Assembly: GCA_000385055.1 (NCBI GenBank)
Contig: ARRL01000001.1
Span: 62,001-126,000 of the forward strand
DNA length: 64,000 nucleotides
Source: a gamma proteobacterium SCGC AAA168-P09
Lineage (GTDB): Bacteria; Pseudomonadota; Gammaproteobacteria; Magnimaribacterales; D2472
Direction of reading: 5' to 3'
Shown in pieces: positions 43,076 through 51,911 of this stretch. A program made the translations under genes and the position numbers. The first letter of the stretch is position 1. Every line of letters begins with the position of its first letter. The notes under the pieces are model-generated. The model was not told where the DNA came from. It did not search any database and saw only the letters and a list, made by a program, of their open reading frames with translations.

Positions 43076-43933
43076 TTAAATCAAACCCTCTTTTTCCCAA
43101 AAAGATTTCTTTGGCTCTAAATCTTCAAATTCACCATCAGTTTTATTCATATAAGCAGTCATTGCTGCTTCCATATCTTTTCCACTTATTAGGCTTGCAT
43201 TCCAAGTGGCATGAAACTCTAGAGCATCTCTGACAGAATGATCTCTAGCATAGTTTATTTGTTTTTTAATAACCCTAGTAACCAAAGGTGATTTGCTAGC
43301 AATTGTTTTGGCTAGTTTTTGCACTTGGCTCATAAGCTCATCTTCCGAAGAAAATACCTCATTAACTAAGCCTAAAGATTTTGCCTCAGACGAATCAAAT
43401 TTCCTTCCTGTATATGCAAGCTCTCTTAATGCTGCAAGAGGTATCAAGGAGGGCAGTCTCTGGAGTGTTCCCACATCTGCAGCAATTCCAATATCAACTT
43501 CAGCAATTTTAAAAAATGCATTCTCTGAGCAGTACCTTAAATCACAGGCTGCAGCCATATCTATAGCACCACCAACACATGCACCCTGAATAGCTGCTAT
43601 GGTCGGCATCCTGCACTCCTCAAGTGCTGTAAAAGTATCTTGAAGCTCTAAAACTTCATGGTAAAAAGCCTCTCTTTGCCTTGCTGGATCTATCTCTCTT
43701 TCTGATTTTTTAGGCGGCACAAAAGTGCTTAAATCCATACCAGCGCTAAAGTGCTTACCTTGTCCGGATAGAACTATCACCCTTGCATCAGAGTTTTTAT
43801 CTATATTCTTAATAATCTCTGGAAGTTCTTTCCAAAAAATCCTTGTCATAGAATTTAATTGATCGGGCCTGCTCATTGAAAGATGGGCTATGCCATCCTT
43901 AAGATTTACTTCAAAGCAGGAATAACTATTCAT
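43076..43933 (-). CDS. enoyl-CoA hydratase/isomerase family protein
   Basis: A 285-residue crotonase. The first oxyanion loop is GKHFSAGMDLS near residue 60, and the second is IAAIQGACVGGAIDMAAACDLRYC near 110. The acidic residues expected for hydratase are in EVDIGIAADVGTL near 140, which matches delta3,5-delta2,4-dienoyl-CoA isomerases (ECH1) more closely than plain hydratases. The ATG at 43933 is preferred; a TTG at 43942 is in frame. It overlaps the 53-residue gene by 8 bases. Confidence 0.82.
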   Translation of the reverse strand: MNSYSCFEVNLKDGIAHLSMSRPDQLNSMTRIFWKELPEIIKNIDKNSDARVIVLSGQGKHFSAGMDLSTFVPPKKSEREIDPARQREAFYHEVLELQDTFTALEECRMPTIAAIQGACVGGAIDMAAACDLRYCSENAFFKIAEVDIGIAADVGTLQRLPSLIPLAALRELAYTGRKFDSSEAKSLGLVNEVFSSEDELMSQVQKLAKTIASKSPLVTRVIKKQINYARDHSVRDALEFHATWNASLISGKDMEAAMTAYMNKTDGEFEDLEPKKSFWEKEGLI

Positions 43934-44087
43934 TCTCTGCAATTTTTATTGAATCATCGACAATGTTTCGAATTTTTTCAACATGTTCAAAGGTCTTATG
44001 ATGAGACATAACAACTTTCCTTTCTCCACTTAAAAGAACAAGCATTTTCTTTAGCTTGTGCAGATTTTCTAAGACTTCACTATTCAT
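43926..44087 (-). CDS. 53-residue hypothetical protein
   Basis: A frame of mixed helix-like composition starting MNSEVLENLHKLKKM with VVMSHHKTFEHVEKI in the middle. Its stop overlaps the crotonase start by 8 bases, a common sign of translational coupling. It lies in the only gap large enough for a gene between 43933 and 44139. No family recognised. Confidence 0.45.
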   Translation of the reverse strand: MNSEVLENLHKLKKMLVLLSGERKVVMSHHKTFEHVEKIRNIVDDSIKIAENE

Positions 44088-44138
44088 ATGTATTTGTATA
44101 ACTAAAATTAATTATTGGCATTATAATGCTCTTAATCT

Positions 44139-44981
44139 ATGAAATCACGAAATCTAATATATTTATCTTCTGTCTTTTATTTATTTGCTGCTCATATTTC
44201 AGCAACCGGAGAGAAAATTGATAATTCTGTCCAAGCTCAGTCCATGCTTGCAGTTTTATATGCTCAATCTTCTGCCGAGTATGAAGCAAACAATCTTCAA
44301 ACCTTTGCTGGAGCAAAACTAGCATTAGAAAAAGCATTGGTTAATAAAAACTGGACTGCTGCTATAGAGCAAAAAGAAGATTTTTCTGAAAAGCCACCGG
44401 CGGTTATTTTAGACATAGATGAAACCGTTCTTAACAACATACCTTTTCAAGCAAGGGCAATTATAAAAGGTGAATCTTATCCAAATGGTTGGGTTGAGTG
44501 GATGCTTGAGGAGGCGTCTACTTCTGTAGCTGGAGTTTATGAGTTTTTAAAATATGCTGATAGCAAAGGAATTAAAATTTTTTATGTAACTAATAGAATT
44601 GCAATTGCTGAAGAGGCTACTAGAAATAATTTAAAGAAACTTGGATTACCTTTTGATACTGATAGAGATGTTTTATTAATGAAAAATGAAAATGGATGGA
44701 CCTCTGATAAGGTTTCTAGAAGAGAATTAATTGCTCAAGATTATAGGATTCTCCTACTCATAGGAGATCAGCTAGGCGACTTCATATCATTAGACGAAGC
44801 AACTTCTGGCATGTATTCAAGAAAAGAAGTAGCTGCAAAATATGAAGAAATGTGGGGTAAGAAATGGTTTATTATTACAAATCCAATTTATGGAAGATGG
44901 GAAGCTTCAATTTACAATAACGAATATCCTGATACTGAGAGCGAACTTATGCAAATGAGACTCAAAGCTTTAAAGCCATAA
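44139..44981 (+). CDS. class B-like acid phosphatase / lipoprotein e(P4) family
   Basis: A 280-residue secreted HAD-type phosphatase. A signal peptide covers about 1-22 (no lipobox cysteine at its end). The catalytic D-x-D-x-T is ILDIDETVLNN near residue 90, IFYVTNR near 148 is motif II and LLIGDQLGDF near 205 holds the acidic motif. This is the HAD subfamily IIIB / 5'-nucleotidase e(P4) group that removes phosphate from nucleotides in the periplasm. It leads a run of phosphate-ester hydrolases. Confidence 0.88.
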   Translation: MKSRNLIYLSSVFYLFAAHISATGEKIDNSVQAQSMLAVLYAQSSAEYEANNLQTFAGAKLALEKALVNKNWTAAIEQKEDFSEKPPAVILDIDETVLNNIPFQARAIIKGESYPNGWVEWMLEEASTSVAGVYEFLKYADSKGIKIFYVTNRIAIAEEATRNNLKKLGLPFDTDRDVLLMKNENGWTSDKVSRRELIAQDYRILLLIGDQLGDFISLDEATSGMYSRKEVAAKYEEMWGKKWFIITNPIYGRWEASIYNNEYPDTESELMQMRLKALKP

Positions 44982-44988
44982 AATACTA

Positions 44989-46140
44989 GTGAAAAAATAT
45001 TTACTTATATTAAGTCTTGCTGCTATTGCTCTCTTTTTGAATATTCTGAATATCAAACCCAATACAGAGAAAATAAAAATAGGAAACAAACAAACAAATA
45101 ATATAAATATTGCTAGCTTTGAAAAGAATCAGAAACCAAAAAATATTATTTTAATAATTGGAGATGGAACGGGACTTAATCAAGTAACATTATCTAGAAT
45201 TGCTATTGGTGGCCTAGATTTCAAATTAGCTATCGATCAAATGCCCTATACCGGTTTTTCTCTTACCCATTCTTATAATAATGCTTATACAGATTCAGCA
45301 GCTGCAGCAACCTCATGGGCAACTGGAAAAAAAACAAATAACAAATTTTTATCGGTTGATGTCAATAAGAAAAAATTAAAAACCTTACCTGAAATTTTAT
45401 ATGAGAAAGGCTTTTTATCTGGTCTGGTATCTACTTCTTCAATAACTCATGCAACACCAGCAGCATTTTATGCTCATATTGATTCAAGATATAAAGAAGA
45501 AGAAATTGCCAATCAATTAATAGCTTCATCTATCAGCATTGCTTTGGGAGGGGGTAAGGAATTTTTTGACAATGAAAGATTAAAAAAGAATTCTTTGTAC
45601 ATATCTGATAAAGAAAGTCTGGAAGAGTTAGATTTATCAGTCTCAAGAAGAGTCATCGGTCTTTTTGATAAAGATGGTATTGAAAGATCACCCGAGAAAC
45701 CCACTCAACAAGAAATGACAAGCGTTGCCTTGAATTTTTTAAAAACCAGGACAAATAACTGTAAAGGATTTTTTTTAATGAGCGAAGGAAGTCAAATCGA
45801 TTGGGCTGCCCATGATAACGATGCAAAGAAAATGATAACTGAGTTTGAAGATTTTGATAAAACCATTAGGCTGGCTATGGAATATGTAGGTAAAAATAAA
45901 GATACTCTTTTAATCATAACAGCTGATCATGAAACAGGAGGTCTGCAAATTTTAAAGCAAGATAAAGATTATGTTGAAATTCAATGGGGCACTGGAAGAC
46001 ATACCGGTATTCCAGTTGGCGTATATGCTTATGGTCCTGGAGCAAGTCACTTTACTGGCCTAATGGATAATACTGAGATTTATCATAAGATTATTTCAAT
46101 TTTAAGTGTTGATGAGTTGGAATCAGTAGCGTGCATATAG
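44989..46140 (+). CDS. alkaline phosphatase
   Basis: A 383-residue periplasmic phosphatase: a GTG start, a signal or anchor (about 4-22), the metal-site IIGDGTGLNQVTLSR near residue 56, the catalytic-serine segment TDSAAAATSWATGKK near 103, MSEGSQIDWAAHDND, TADHETGG and the closing TGRHTGIPVGVYAYG. It is near the short PhoA-like size. It liberates phosphate from organic esters with zinc and magnesium. Overlaps the next gene by 10 bases. Confidence 0.9.
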   Translation: MKKYLLILSLAAIALFLNILNIKPNTEKIKIGNKQTNNINIASFEKNQKPKNIILIIGDGTGLNQVTLSRIAIGGLDFKLAIDQMPYTGFSLTHSYNNAYTDSAAAATSWATGKKTNNKFLSVDVNKKKLKTLPEILYEKGFLSGLVSTSSITHATPAAFYAHIDSRYKEEEIANQLIASSISIALGGGKEFFDNERLKKNSLYISDKESLEELDLSVSRRVIGLFDKDGIERSPEKPTQQEMTSVALNFLKTRTNNCKGFFLMSEGSQIDWAAHDNDAKKMITEFEDFDKTIRLAMEYVGKNKDTLLIITADHETGGLQILKQDKDYVEIQWGTGRHTGIPVGVYAYGPGASHFTGLMDNTEIYHKIISILSVDELESVACI

Positions 46141-46943
46141 ATTCAAACTTTCTGGAAAGTTTATATCAGCCTTTGAGGGTTGTAGTTAAAGATGCTTCAG
46201 AAGCTATTATGGAGATATACCATAAAGACTCCTATGAACTTATTGAAAAATCTGATGGATCACCTGTTACAGAGGCCGACAACAATGCAAATAAAATAAT
46301 TCTTGATTCTCTTAAAAAAATATCACCAAATATTTCAGTAGTTTCTGAAGAAACTTATGATAAAAGTTCCGAAATTCCAAAAGAACCATATTGGCTTATA
46401 GATCCTTTAGATGGAACAAAAGAGTTCATTAATAAATCAAATGATTTCACAGTTAACATAGCTTTGATTGAAAACAAAGTTTCTATATTTGGCACTATTT
46501 GTGCTCCAACCAGTAGACAAATATGGCAGGGATCTAAATTCGATGACTTTGATAATGCCAATGATATACCCGAGACCCTTCGTATTGTAATGAGCAAAAG
46601 TCATCAAACTGAAATGGATAAAGAATTTTTAAATCATTTAAAGATTAATCATATTTCATTTGAAATAATTGAGAGAGGTAGCTCGCTAAAGCTATGTGCA
46701 CTTTCTGACAGTAAAGCTGATATTTACCCAAGGTTTGGTCCTACATCTGAATGGGATATTGCAGCAGGTCATGCTATTTTGTCTAGCAACGGCGGACATA
46801 TATGCCAAATTCTTAATGAGCATTCTTTAGATTATTCAAAAGACGAAACCATCCTTAATCCTGCTTTTGCAGCATTCAGAAATACATCACTAAAAAACTA
46901 CTATCTTCCATTATTGAGCGAATTTTATAAAAAATTGGTATAA
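46131..46943 (+). CDS. cysQ: 3'(2'),5'-bisphosphate nucleotidase CysQ-like
   Basis: A 270-residue inositol-phosphatase-fold enzyme. Motifs are SDGSPVTEADNNANKII near 42, SVVSEET near 72 and LIDPLDGTKEFINKSNDFT near 88 (magnesium site), then GPTSEWDIAAGHAIL near 210. The family hydrolyses 3'-phosphoadenosine 5'-phosphate to AMP, protecting sulphur assimilation. A GTG start overlaps the phosphatase stop. I give CysQ because of the strong core, while a general inositol monophosphatase is a lesser option. Confidence 0.85.
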   Translation: MHIDSNFLESLYQPLRVVVKDASEAIMEIYHKDSYELIEKSDGSPVTEADNNANKIILDSLKKISPNISVVSEETYDKSSEIPKEPYWLIDPLDGTKEFINKSNDFTVNIALIENKVSIFGTICAPTSRQIWQGSKFDDFDNANDIPETLRIVMSKSHQTEMDKEFLNHLKINHISFEIIERGSSLKLCALSDSKADIYPRFGPTSEWDIAAGHAILSSNGGHICQILNEHSLDYSKDETILNPAFAAFRNTSLKNYYLPLLSEFYKKLV

Positions 46944-47001
46944 TTTTGTTTATAACATTAATTAATAATATAATTAATTATAAATAAAATTTATAATAAA
47001 T
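46944..47001. promoter_or_regulatory. AT-only leader of rpoH
   Basis: Fifty-eight bases between the cysQ stop and the rpoH ATG contain almost only A and T, with inverted TAATTAAT-type repeats. No Shine-Dalgarno sequence is visible before ATGGGAACA. It may hold the promoter and a leader with no stable structure. Confidence 0.35.
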
Positions 47002-47862
47002 ATGGGAACACAGCTACAACCATCTCAGTTAAACAGTCCAGGTAAGGATATTGAATCTTATTTAGCTTCTGTGCATTCAATTCCTATATTGACTAAAGAA
47101 CAAGAGCAGGAATTAGCTTTAAAACTCTATGAAGAGGATGATTTAGATGCCGCTAGGCAACTTGTTATTCATCATCTAAGGTTTGTTGTGCACATAGCTA
47201 GGTCTTATCAGGGCTATGGCTTGCCTTTAGCTGATATTATTCAAGAGGGTAATGTTGGTCTAATGAAAGCTGTAGATAAATATGACCCGCACAGGGGTGT
47301 AAAAGTTGTATCTTTTGCTGTGCATTGGATTAAAGCTGAAATTCATGAATATATACTTAAAAACTGGAGACTGGTTAAGATTGCCACAACCAAAGCTCAG
47401 AGAAAATTATTTTTTAATCTAAGAAGCAAGAAAAAAAGCTTAGAGTGGCTAACAAAAGAAGAGGCTGAAAAAATAGCCAAAGATTTAAATGTTGAAGTCA
47501 AAGATGTTCTTCATATGGAAAATAGACTTTCATCTAATGATGCATCCTTTGATGCTCCGGTTATATCTGAAAATGATGATGAAATCATGTCACCATCTCA
47601 ATATATCGAAGATCATACATATGATCCTGAAATTATAGTCGCGAAGGCTGAGGCAGATGACCTCAATCACAGCGATTTATCTCTGGCATTAAAAATGCTT
47701 GATGACAGAAGTAAAGATATTCTTCAGAGAAGATATTTAGCAGATGAAAAAGTAACTCTACATGATCTTGCTGACGAATATGGTGTTTCTGCTGAGAGAA
47801 TTAGACAGATTGAGAATGGAGCTTTAAAAAAATTAAAAGCCTTGATGGTAAGCGCTGCATAA
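47002..47862 (+). CDS. rpoH: RNA polymerase heat-shock sigma factor RpoH
   Basis: A 286-residue sigma-70-family protein. IESYLASVHSIPILT at the start, region 2 with HLRFVVHIARSYQGYGLPLADII and GNVGLMKAVDKYDPHRGVKVV, the RpoH-specific box WIKAEIHEYILKNWRLVKIATTKAQRKLFFNLR, and region 4 VTLHDLADEYGVSAERIRQIE are all seen (quoted in short pieces of the whole). Length is 286 against about 284 in E. coli. It directs transcription of chaperone and protease genes. Confidence 0.96.
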   Translation: MGTQLQPSQLNSPGKDIESYLASVHSIPILTKEQEQELALKLYEEDDLDAARQLVIHHLRFVVHIARSYQGYGLPLADIIQEGNVGLMKAVDKYDPHRGVKVVSFAVHWIKAEIHEYILKNWRLVKIATTKAQRKLFFNLRSKKKSLEWLTKEEAEKIAKDLNVEVKDVLHMENRLSSNDASFDAPVISENDDEIMSPSQYIEDHTYDPEIIVAKAEADDLNHSDLSLALKMLDDRSKDILQRRYLADEKVTLHDLADEYGVSAERIRQIENGALKKLKALMVSAA

Positions 47863-47880
47863 AAATTTTCAATCTAGACC

Positions 47881-48528
47881 ATGCGTCATAAATTCTTACC
47901 TTCATTTGTTCAAAGAAAAGGCCGTTTGACAAAAAGCCAAGAGAAAAACCTTTTAAGTCTTTCAAAATATCAAATATCTTCTTATTCAGAAATCCTAGCA
48001 GCTAAGACTAATTTTAAAAAAATAATTTTAGAAATAGGTTTTGGTAATGGAGAAAATATTTTTAAATTTGCTAAAAACAATCTAGAAAACCTTTACATTG
48101 GTTCTGAAGTATATGCGTCTGGAATAGGTCAGTTGCTTGGAGATATTATTAGTAATGATTTAGATAACGTAAAGATCATGACCGGTGACATAAGACTAAT
48201 ACTTGATGAAATCACCGAGCCCATATTCGATCATGTGGTTATTATTTGCCCAGACCCATGGCCAAAATTAAAACATCACAAAAGAAGAATGCTTAATAAT
48301 GATTTTTTACACCTAATGCATAGGACTATTAAAGATGGCGGACATTTGTTCATGTCTACAGACTGGGAAAACTATTCCGAATCAATTGAGGAGGCAATAA
48401 ATCAAAATAAAGGTTTTCTTAGATTAAAAAATTCAATATACAAAGAAGCTGATTTAACCAAGTTTCAACAAAGAGCAGTAAAAGAAGGTAGAAAAATATA
48501 TCCTTTTCCTCTTCAAAAAATTAGCTAA
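47881..48528 (+). CDS. trmB: tRNA (guanine-N7-)-methyltransferase TrmB
   Basis: A 215-residue tRNA m7G46 methyltransferase. The opening RKGRLTKSQE, the SAM motif LEIGFGNGENIFKFA near residue 56, the PDPWPKLKHHKRRM segment near 125 and the closing FSTDWENYSESI-like tail (here MSTDWENYSESIEEA) agree with the family. Slightly shorter than usual at the N-terminus. Located 18 bases after rpoH and convergent with hemW (8-base overlap). Confidence 0.94.
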   Translation: MRHKFLPSFVQRKGRLTKSQEKNLLSLSKYQISSYSEILAAKTNFKKIILEIGFGNGENIFKFAKNNLENLYIGSEVYASGIGQLLGDIISNDLDNVKIMTGDIRLILDEITEPIFDHVVIICPDPWPKLKHHKRRMLNNDFLHLMHRTIKDGGHLFMSTDWENYSESIEEAINQNKGFLRLKNSIYKEADLTKFQQRAVKEGRKIYPFPLQKIS

Positions 48529-49660
48529 ATATGTTCACAGTATCGTTTAGAAATTTATAACCTTTTGGAGTAGCTTTTAAAGTATTTTTTTCAAGTAAGC
48601 CCCTATCAATACCTTGAAGAATTTTTTCTTTAAATGAATTAGTTATATTTATATTCCTATTTTTTAGCTCATCAAAAGAGACTCCATTTTTTATTCTTAA
48701 AAGATTCATAGCAAGATCAAGATCGTATGAGAAGCTATCAATTTTAGTAGTTGATGATTTATTAGGATCTTCGATGTAAGAGTTAACTTTTTTTAGTTTA
48801 ACCATTCTTTCTATGGACTCTTCAGTTGTTATTTTGCTATGAGCTCCAGGACCAACGCCCAAGTAGTCACCATACATCCAGTAATTCATATTATGTTTGC
48901 TATATCTATTATCTCTAGACCACGAAGAGACTTCATATTGATAGATATTGTTTTTATTAAGAATCTCAGCAGCCATAGACTCCATTGATTCAATAATAGC
49001 GTCATTTGGTATTTTAAGTTCCTTTTTATAGAAGATTGTATTGGGCTCGATAGTTAGTTGATACAAAGATAAATGATTAATTTTATATAAGCAGAATGTT
49101 TCAATGTCTGACCTAAATGAAGGCAGTGATTGATCCATAATGCCATATATTAAATCAATAGATGTTTCTATGTCTTTAAATCCAGATAAAACCTCCAACG
49201 CCTGCAAACTATCTTGCGAGGTATGATTTCTTTCAAGGCTATTTAATGTTGACTGATCAAAACTTTGAATACCAAGAGAAACTCTGTTGATACCCGAATC
49301 AATAATTTTAGTTAGATAATCTTTTGTAACCTCTTTGGGGTTAAGTTCAAAATTAATCTCACAATCTTCTTGAACAACTTGCATTTCTCTTAGCTTATTA
49401 ATGATGCTGTCAATAATTCTTGAAGACACTAGAGATGGAGTGCCGCCACCAAAATATATTGAAGAAAACTTTCTTTTATTTATATATTTTCTTGAAAGTT
49501 TTAGGTCACAAAAAATAGCATTCATCAATCGATATTCATCACCCTGTGACCTATTAATACTTATATTAAAATCACAATACGGGCATTTTTTTTCACACCA
49601 TGGCACATGTATATACAAAGATATTGGTATCTTATTAGGAGTAAATTTTTTCAAGCTCAT
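48521..49660 (-). CDS. hemW: HemW-like radical SAM heme chaperone
   Basis: A 379-residue radical-SAM protein. IPISLYIHVPWCEKKCPYC opens it, with the C-x3-C-x2-C cluster motif. YFGGGTPSL near 68 and INRVSLGIQSFDQ near 128 are typical. HemW inserts or chaperones heme rather than making coproporphyrinogen oxidase product, as shown in E. coli and Lactococcus. It overlaps rdgB by 26 bases, in the order seen in Pseudomonas. Confidence 0.93.
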   Translation of the reverse strand: MSLKKFTPNKIPISLYIHVPWCEKKCPYCDFNISINRSQGDEYRLMNAIFCDLKLSRKYINKRKFSSIYFGGGTPSLVSSRIIDSIINKLREMQVVQEDCEINFELNPKEVTKDYLTKIIDSGINRVSLGIQSFDQSTLNSLERNHTSQDSLQALEVLSGFKDIETSIDLIYGIMDQSLPSFRSDIETFCLYKINHLSLYQLTIEPNTIFYKKELKIPNDAIIESMESMAAEILNKNNIYQYEVSSWSRDNRYSKHNMNYWMYGDYLGVGPGAHSKITTEESIERMVKLKKVNSYIEDPNKSSTTKIDSFSYDLDLAMNLLRIKNGVSFDELKNRNINITNSFKEKILQGIDRGLLEKNTLKATPKGYKFLNDTVNIFS

Positions 49661-50237
49661 TTAAAAATGATTTTGCAGCTATAGCTCTATGGCTAATGGT
49701 GTTTTTAATTTCTGAATCCATTGATGCCATAGAGACATCATAGTTATTTGGATAAAAAATCTTATCGTAACCAAAACCACCCTTGCCTGAACTTTTTAGC
49801 GAGACCTTTCCATGAATTTCTCCATATGCGTAAAGGGGAACGGGGTCTGAATAGGATCTAACTCCGACAAGGACGCATACATAATATGCATTAAGAGAAA
49901 CTTTCTTTAGTTTCTTTATTTCTGAAATAATTTTATCTCGATTATCTTTATCGGAAGCATTTTCACCAGCATACCTTGCTGAAAAGATCCCTGGTTCATA
50001 GTTTAATTCTGGAACAACTATTCCAGAATCATCAGCTATTGTAAAAATTTGTGATTCTTTTGATGCATTCCTTGCTTTTTTTAGGGCATTTTCAAAAAAG
50101 CTCATTCCATCCTCAATAGCATCTTCAATACCAAGTTCCTCTTGAGATACTAGTTCATATTTATTAAAAATTTTTTTAAATTCTCTAATCTTTCCTTTAT
50201 TAGATGAGGCTAAAAGGATTTTTTTATTTTCTAGCAA
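49635..50237 (-). CDS. rdgB: non-canonical purine NTP pyrophosphatase RdgB
   Basis: A 200-residue ITP/XTP/dITP hydrolase of the Ham1 family: ILLASSNKGKIREFK at the start, TIADDSGIVVPEL near 65, PGIFSARYAGENASD near 78, GFGYDKIFYP near 150 and ISHRAIAAK near 180. It removes deaminated purine nucleotides. No ATG is close; I used a TTG at 50237 (minus strand), which places the start just before ENKKIL and gives the normal length. It overlaps metW by 14 bases. Confidence 0.92.
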   Translation of the reverse strand: MLENKKILLASSNKGKIREFKKIFNKYELVSQEELGIEDAIEDGMSFFENALKKARNASKESQIFTIADDSGIVVPELNYEPGIFSARYAGENASDKDNRDKIISEIKKLKKVSLNAYYVCVLVGVRSYSDPVPLYAYGEIHGKVSLKSSGKGGFGYDKIFYPNNYDVSMASMDSEIKNTISHRAIAAKSFLNELEKIYS

Positions 50238-50817
50238 GCAGATAAACTCCTTCAGAGGCGAAAGTGTTAGGCATGGCCGAAGAGAGAATATTCTTGCCTC
50301 CTTTATCATTTAAATAAAATCTTTCGTTAATTAAAAACCCTTCACTTTCACACAACCCTTCAAAATCTTTAATAGTGCATAGGTGTAAGTTTTTTGTTTC
50401 GTACCAACTTGATGGAAGGTTTGGTGTAACAGGCATTTTTCCTAATGCAAGATCTATCCTGCACTTCCAGAATCCTAGGTTTGGCAATGTAACAATGCAT
50501 TGTTTGGAAAGATTAAGCATTTTTCTAAGAGCTATATGGGGCTCTTTAAGACATTGAATTGAGCTAACCATAATCGCCACATCAAAATTAGAGGATTTAA
50601 AATCTTCTATACCCTCATCAATATCTTTCTCAATAATAGATATACCTTTATGAACACATTCTTGAATCTTTGCATGGTCTATTTCTACCCCATAACCATG
50701 AACACCCTTCTGATCAATTAAATTTTTAAGAAGAGAGCCGTCCCCACAGCCAAAATCAATAACCTTGCTTTCGTTCGGAATCCAGTTTTTTATTATATTT
50801 GCTTTTTGATTATTCAT
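50224..50817 (-). CDS. metW: methionine biosynthesis protein MetW
   Basis: A 197-residue methyltransferase-fold protein. VIDFGCGDGSLLKNL near residue 18 is motif I and KQCIVTLPNLGFWKCR near 100 is typical of MetW. MetW associates with MetX and stimulates homoserine acylation in several bacteria. It has its own AT-rich start coupled to metX (4-base overlap), and rdgB follows at its end. Confidence 0.93.
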   Translation of the reverse strand: MNNQKANIIKNWIPNESKVIDFGCGDGSLLKNLIDQKGVHGYGVEIDHAKIQECVHKGISIIEKDIDEGIEDFKSSNFDVAIMVSSIQCLKEPHIALRKMLNLSKQCIVTLPNLGFWKCRIDLALGKMPVTPNLPSSWYETKNLHLCTIKDFEGLCESEGFLINERFYLNDKGGKNILSSAMPNTFASEGVYLLARK

Positions 50818-51911
50818 TCCGCCTCTATAAAAGCTTTTAATATATTTACGTATCTATCTGAAGCAAAAAGAAAACTATCGTGACCCTGTTTTCCTTCAAG
50901 AATCACGCAAGAGCAAGCCACATTAACATTCATAGCTGCCAATTGGATTTCTTTACTGCGTTTGGGTGGGTAAAGCCAGTCGCTATCAAAACCAACAAGT
51001 AAAAGTTTAGCTTTTACAGGGGACAAAGCCTGTTCAAGATCTCCATCAGCTTTACAAGAAGCATCATATCCATCCATTGCCTTTGTCATTAAAATATAAC
51101 TATTAGCATCAAAAATATCGGAAAATTTTTCTCCCTTGTATTGTAAGTAATTTTCAACCTGGTAATCCACATCCCTATCTATCTTAGATGTAATATCTTG
51201 GAAATTTCTTCCAAATTTTTCATCCATGATAGCTTCAGATGAATAGGTTATATGTCCTAGCATTCGAGCAGTTTTAAGGCCGTTTTTAGGTTTTACATCA
51301 TGAAGCAAATAATTCCCATCAATAAAATTTTTATCTTTTCTAATTGCTTCCCGTCCAACTTCATTCATTGCAATATTCTGAGTGCTAGATTTAGCAGCAG
51401 CAGCAAATATTCCTGCTTTATTTAAACTTTCCGGAAATGAGATCGACCATTGAAGTGCTTGCATACCTCCCAGGCTGCCACCAAGCACCATGTGCCATTT
51501 TTTTATTCCAAAATAATCTGATAATTGTTTTTGAGAATTAACCCAGTCAACAACGCTTACAGAAGGAAAATCTTTGCCATATGGTTTTTTGCTTATAGGA
51601 TTTGTGCTTAGTGGTCCCGAAGAACCAGAACAACCCCCTAAGTTATTGGAGCAAACCACAAAATACTTATTAGTATCGACTGCTTTATCTGGACCAATAA
51701 TGCTATCCCACCAGCCTATATCTTTTTTGTTTTCTAAAGCCCCAGCAGCATGATGATTGCCTGAAAAGGCGTGGCATACAAGAATTCCGTTGGATTTATC
51801 TTCGTTTAGCTCACCATAGGTTTCAACCATCAATTCAAATGAATCAAGTCTTACCCCGCACTCTAAATCAATGCCGTTATCAAATTTAATTAGGCTGCTG
51901 CTTGTTTTCAT
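50814..51911 (-). CDS. metX: homoserine O-acyltransferase MetX
   Basis: A 365-residue alpha/beta-hydrolase-fold acyltransferase. The LVCHAFSGNHHAAG region near 46, the nucleophile elbow VLGGSLGGMQALQWS near 143 (Ser) and the C-terminal EGKQGHDSFL (catalytic His) are clear. It acylates homoserine for methionine synthesis; acetyl or succinyl donor cannot be told by eye. metX-metW pairs are standard in Pseudomonas-type genomes. Confidence 0.94.
   Translation of the reverse strand: MKTSSSLIKFDNGIDLECGVRLDSFELMVETYGELNEDKSNGILVCHAFSGNHHAAGALENKKDIGWWDSIIGPDKAVDTNKYFVVCSNNLGGCSGSSGPLSTNPISKKPYGKDFPSVSVVDWVNSQKQLSDYFGIKKWHMVLGGSLGGMQALQWSISFPESLNKAGIFAAAAKSSTQNIAMNEVGREAIRKDKNFIDGNYLLHDVKPKNGLKTARMLGHITYSSEAIMDEKFGRNFQDITSKIDRDVDYQVENYLQYKGEKFSDIFDANSYILMTKAMDGYDASCKADGDLEQALSPVKAKLLLVGFDSDWLYPPKRSKEIQLAAMNVNVACSCVILEGKQGHDSFLFASDRYVNILKAFIEAE

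Noticed and set aside
43293-43589. 98-residue plus-strand frame
   Set aside because: It is antisense to the crotonase core.
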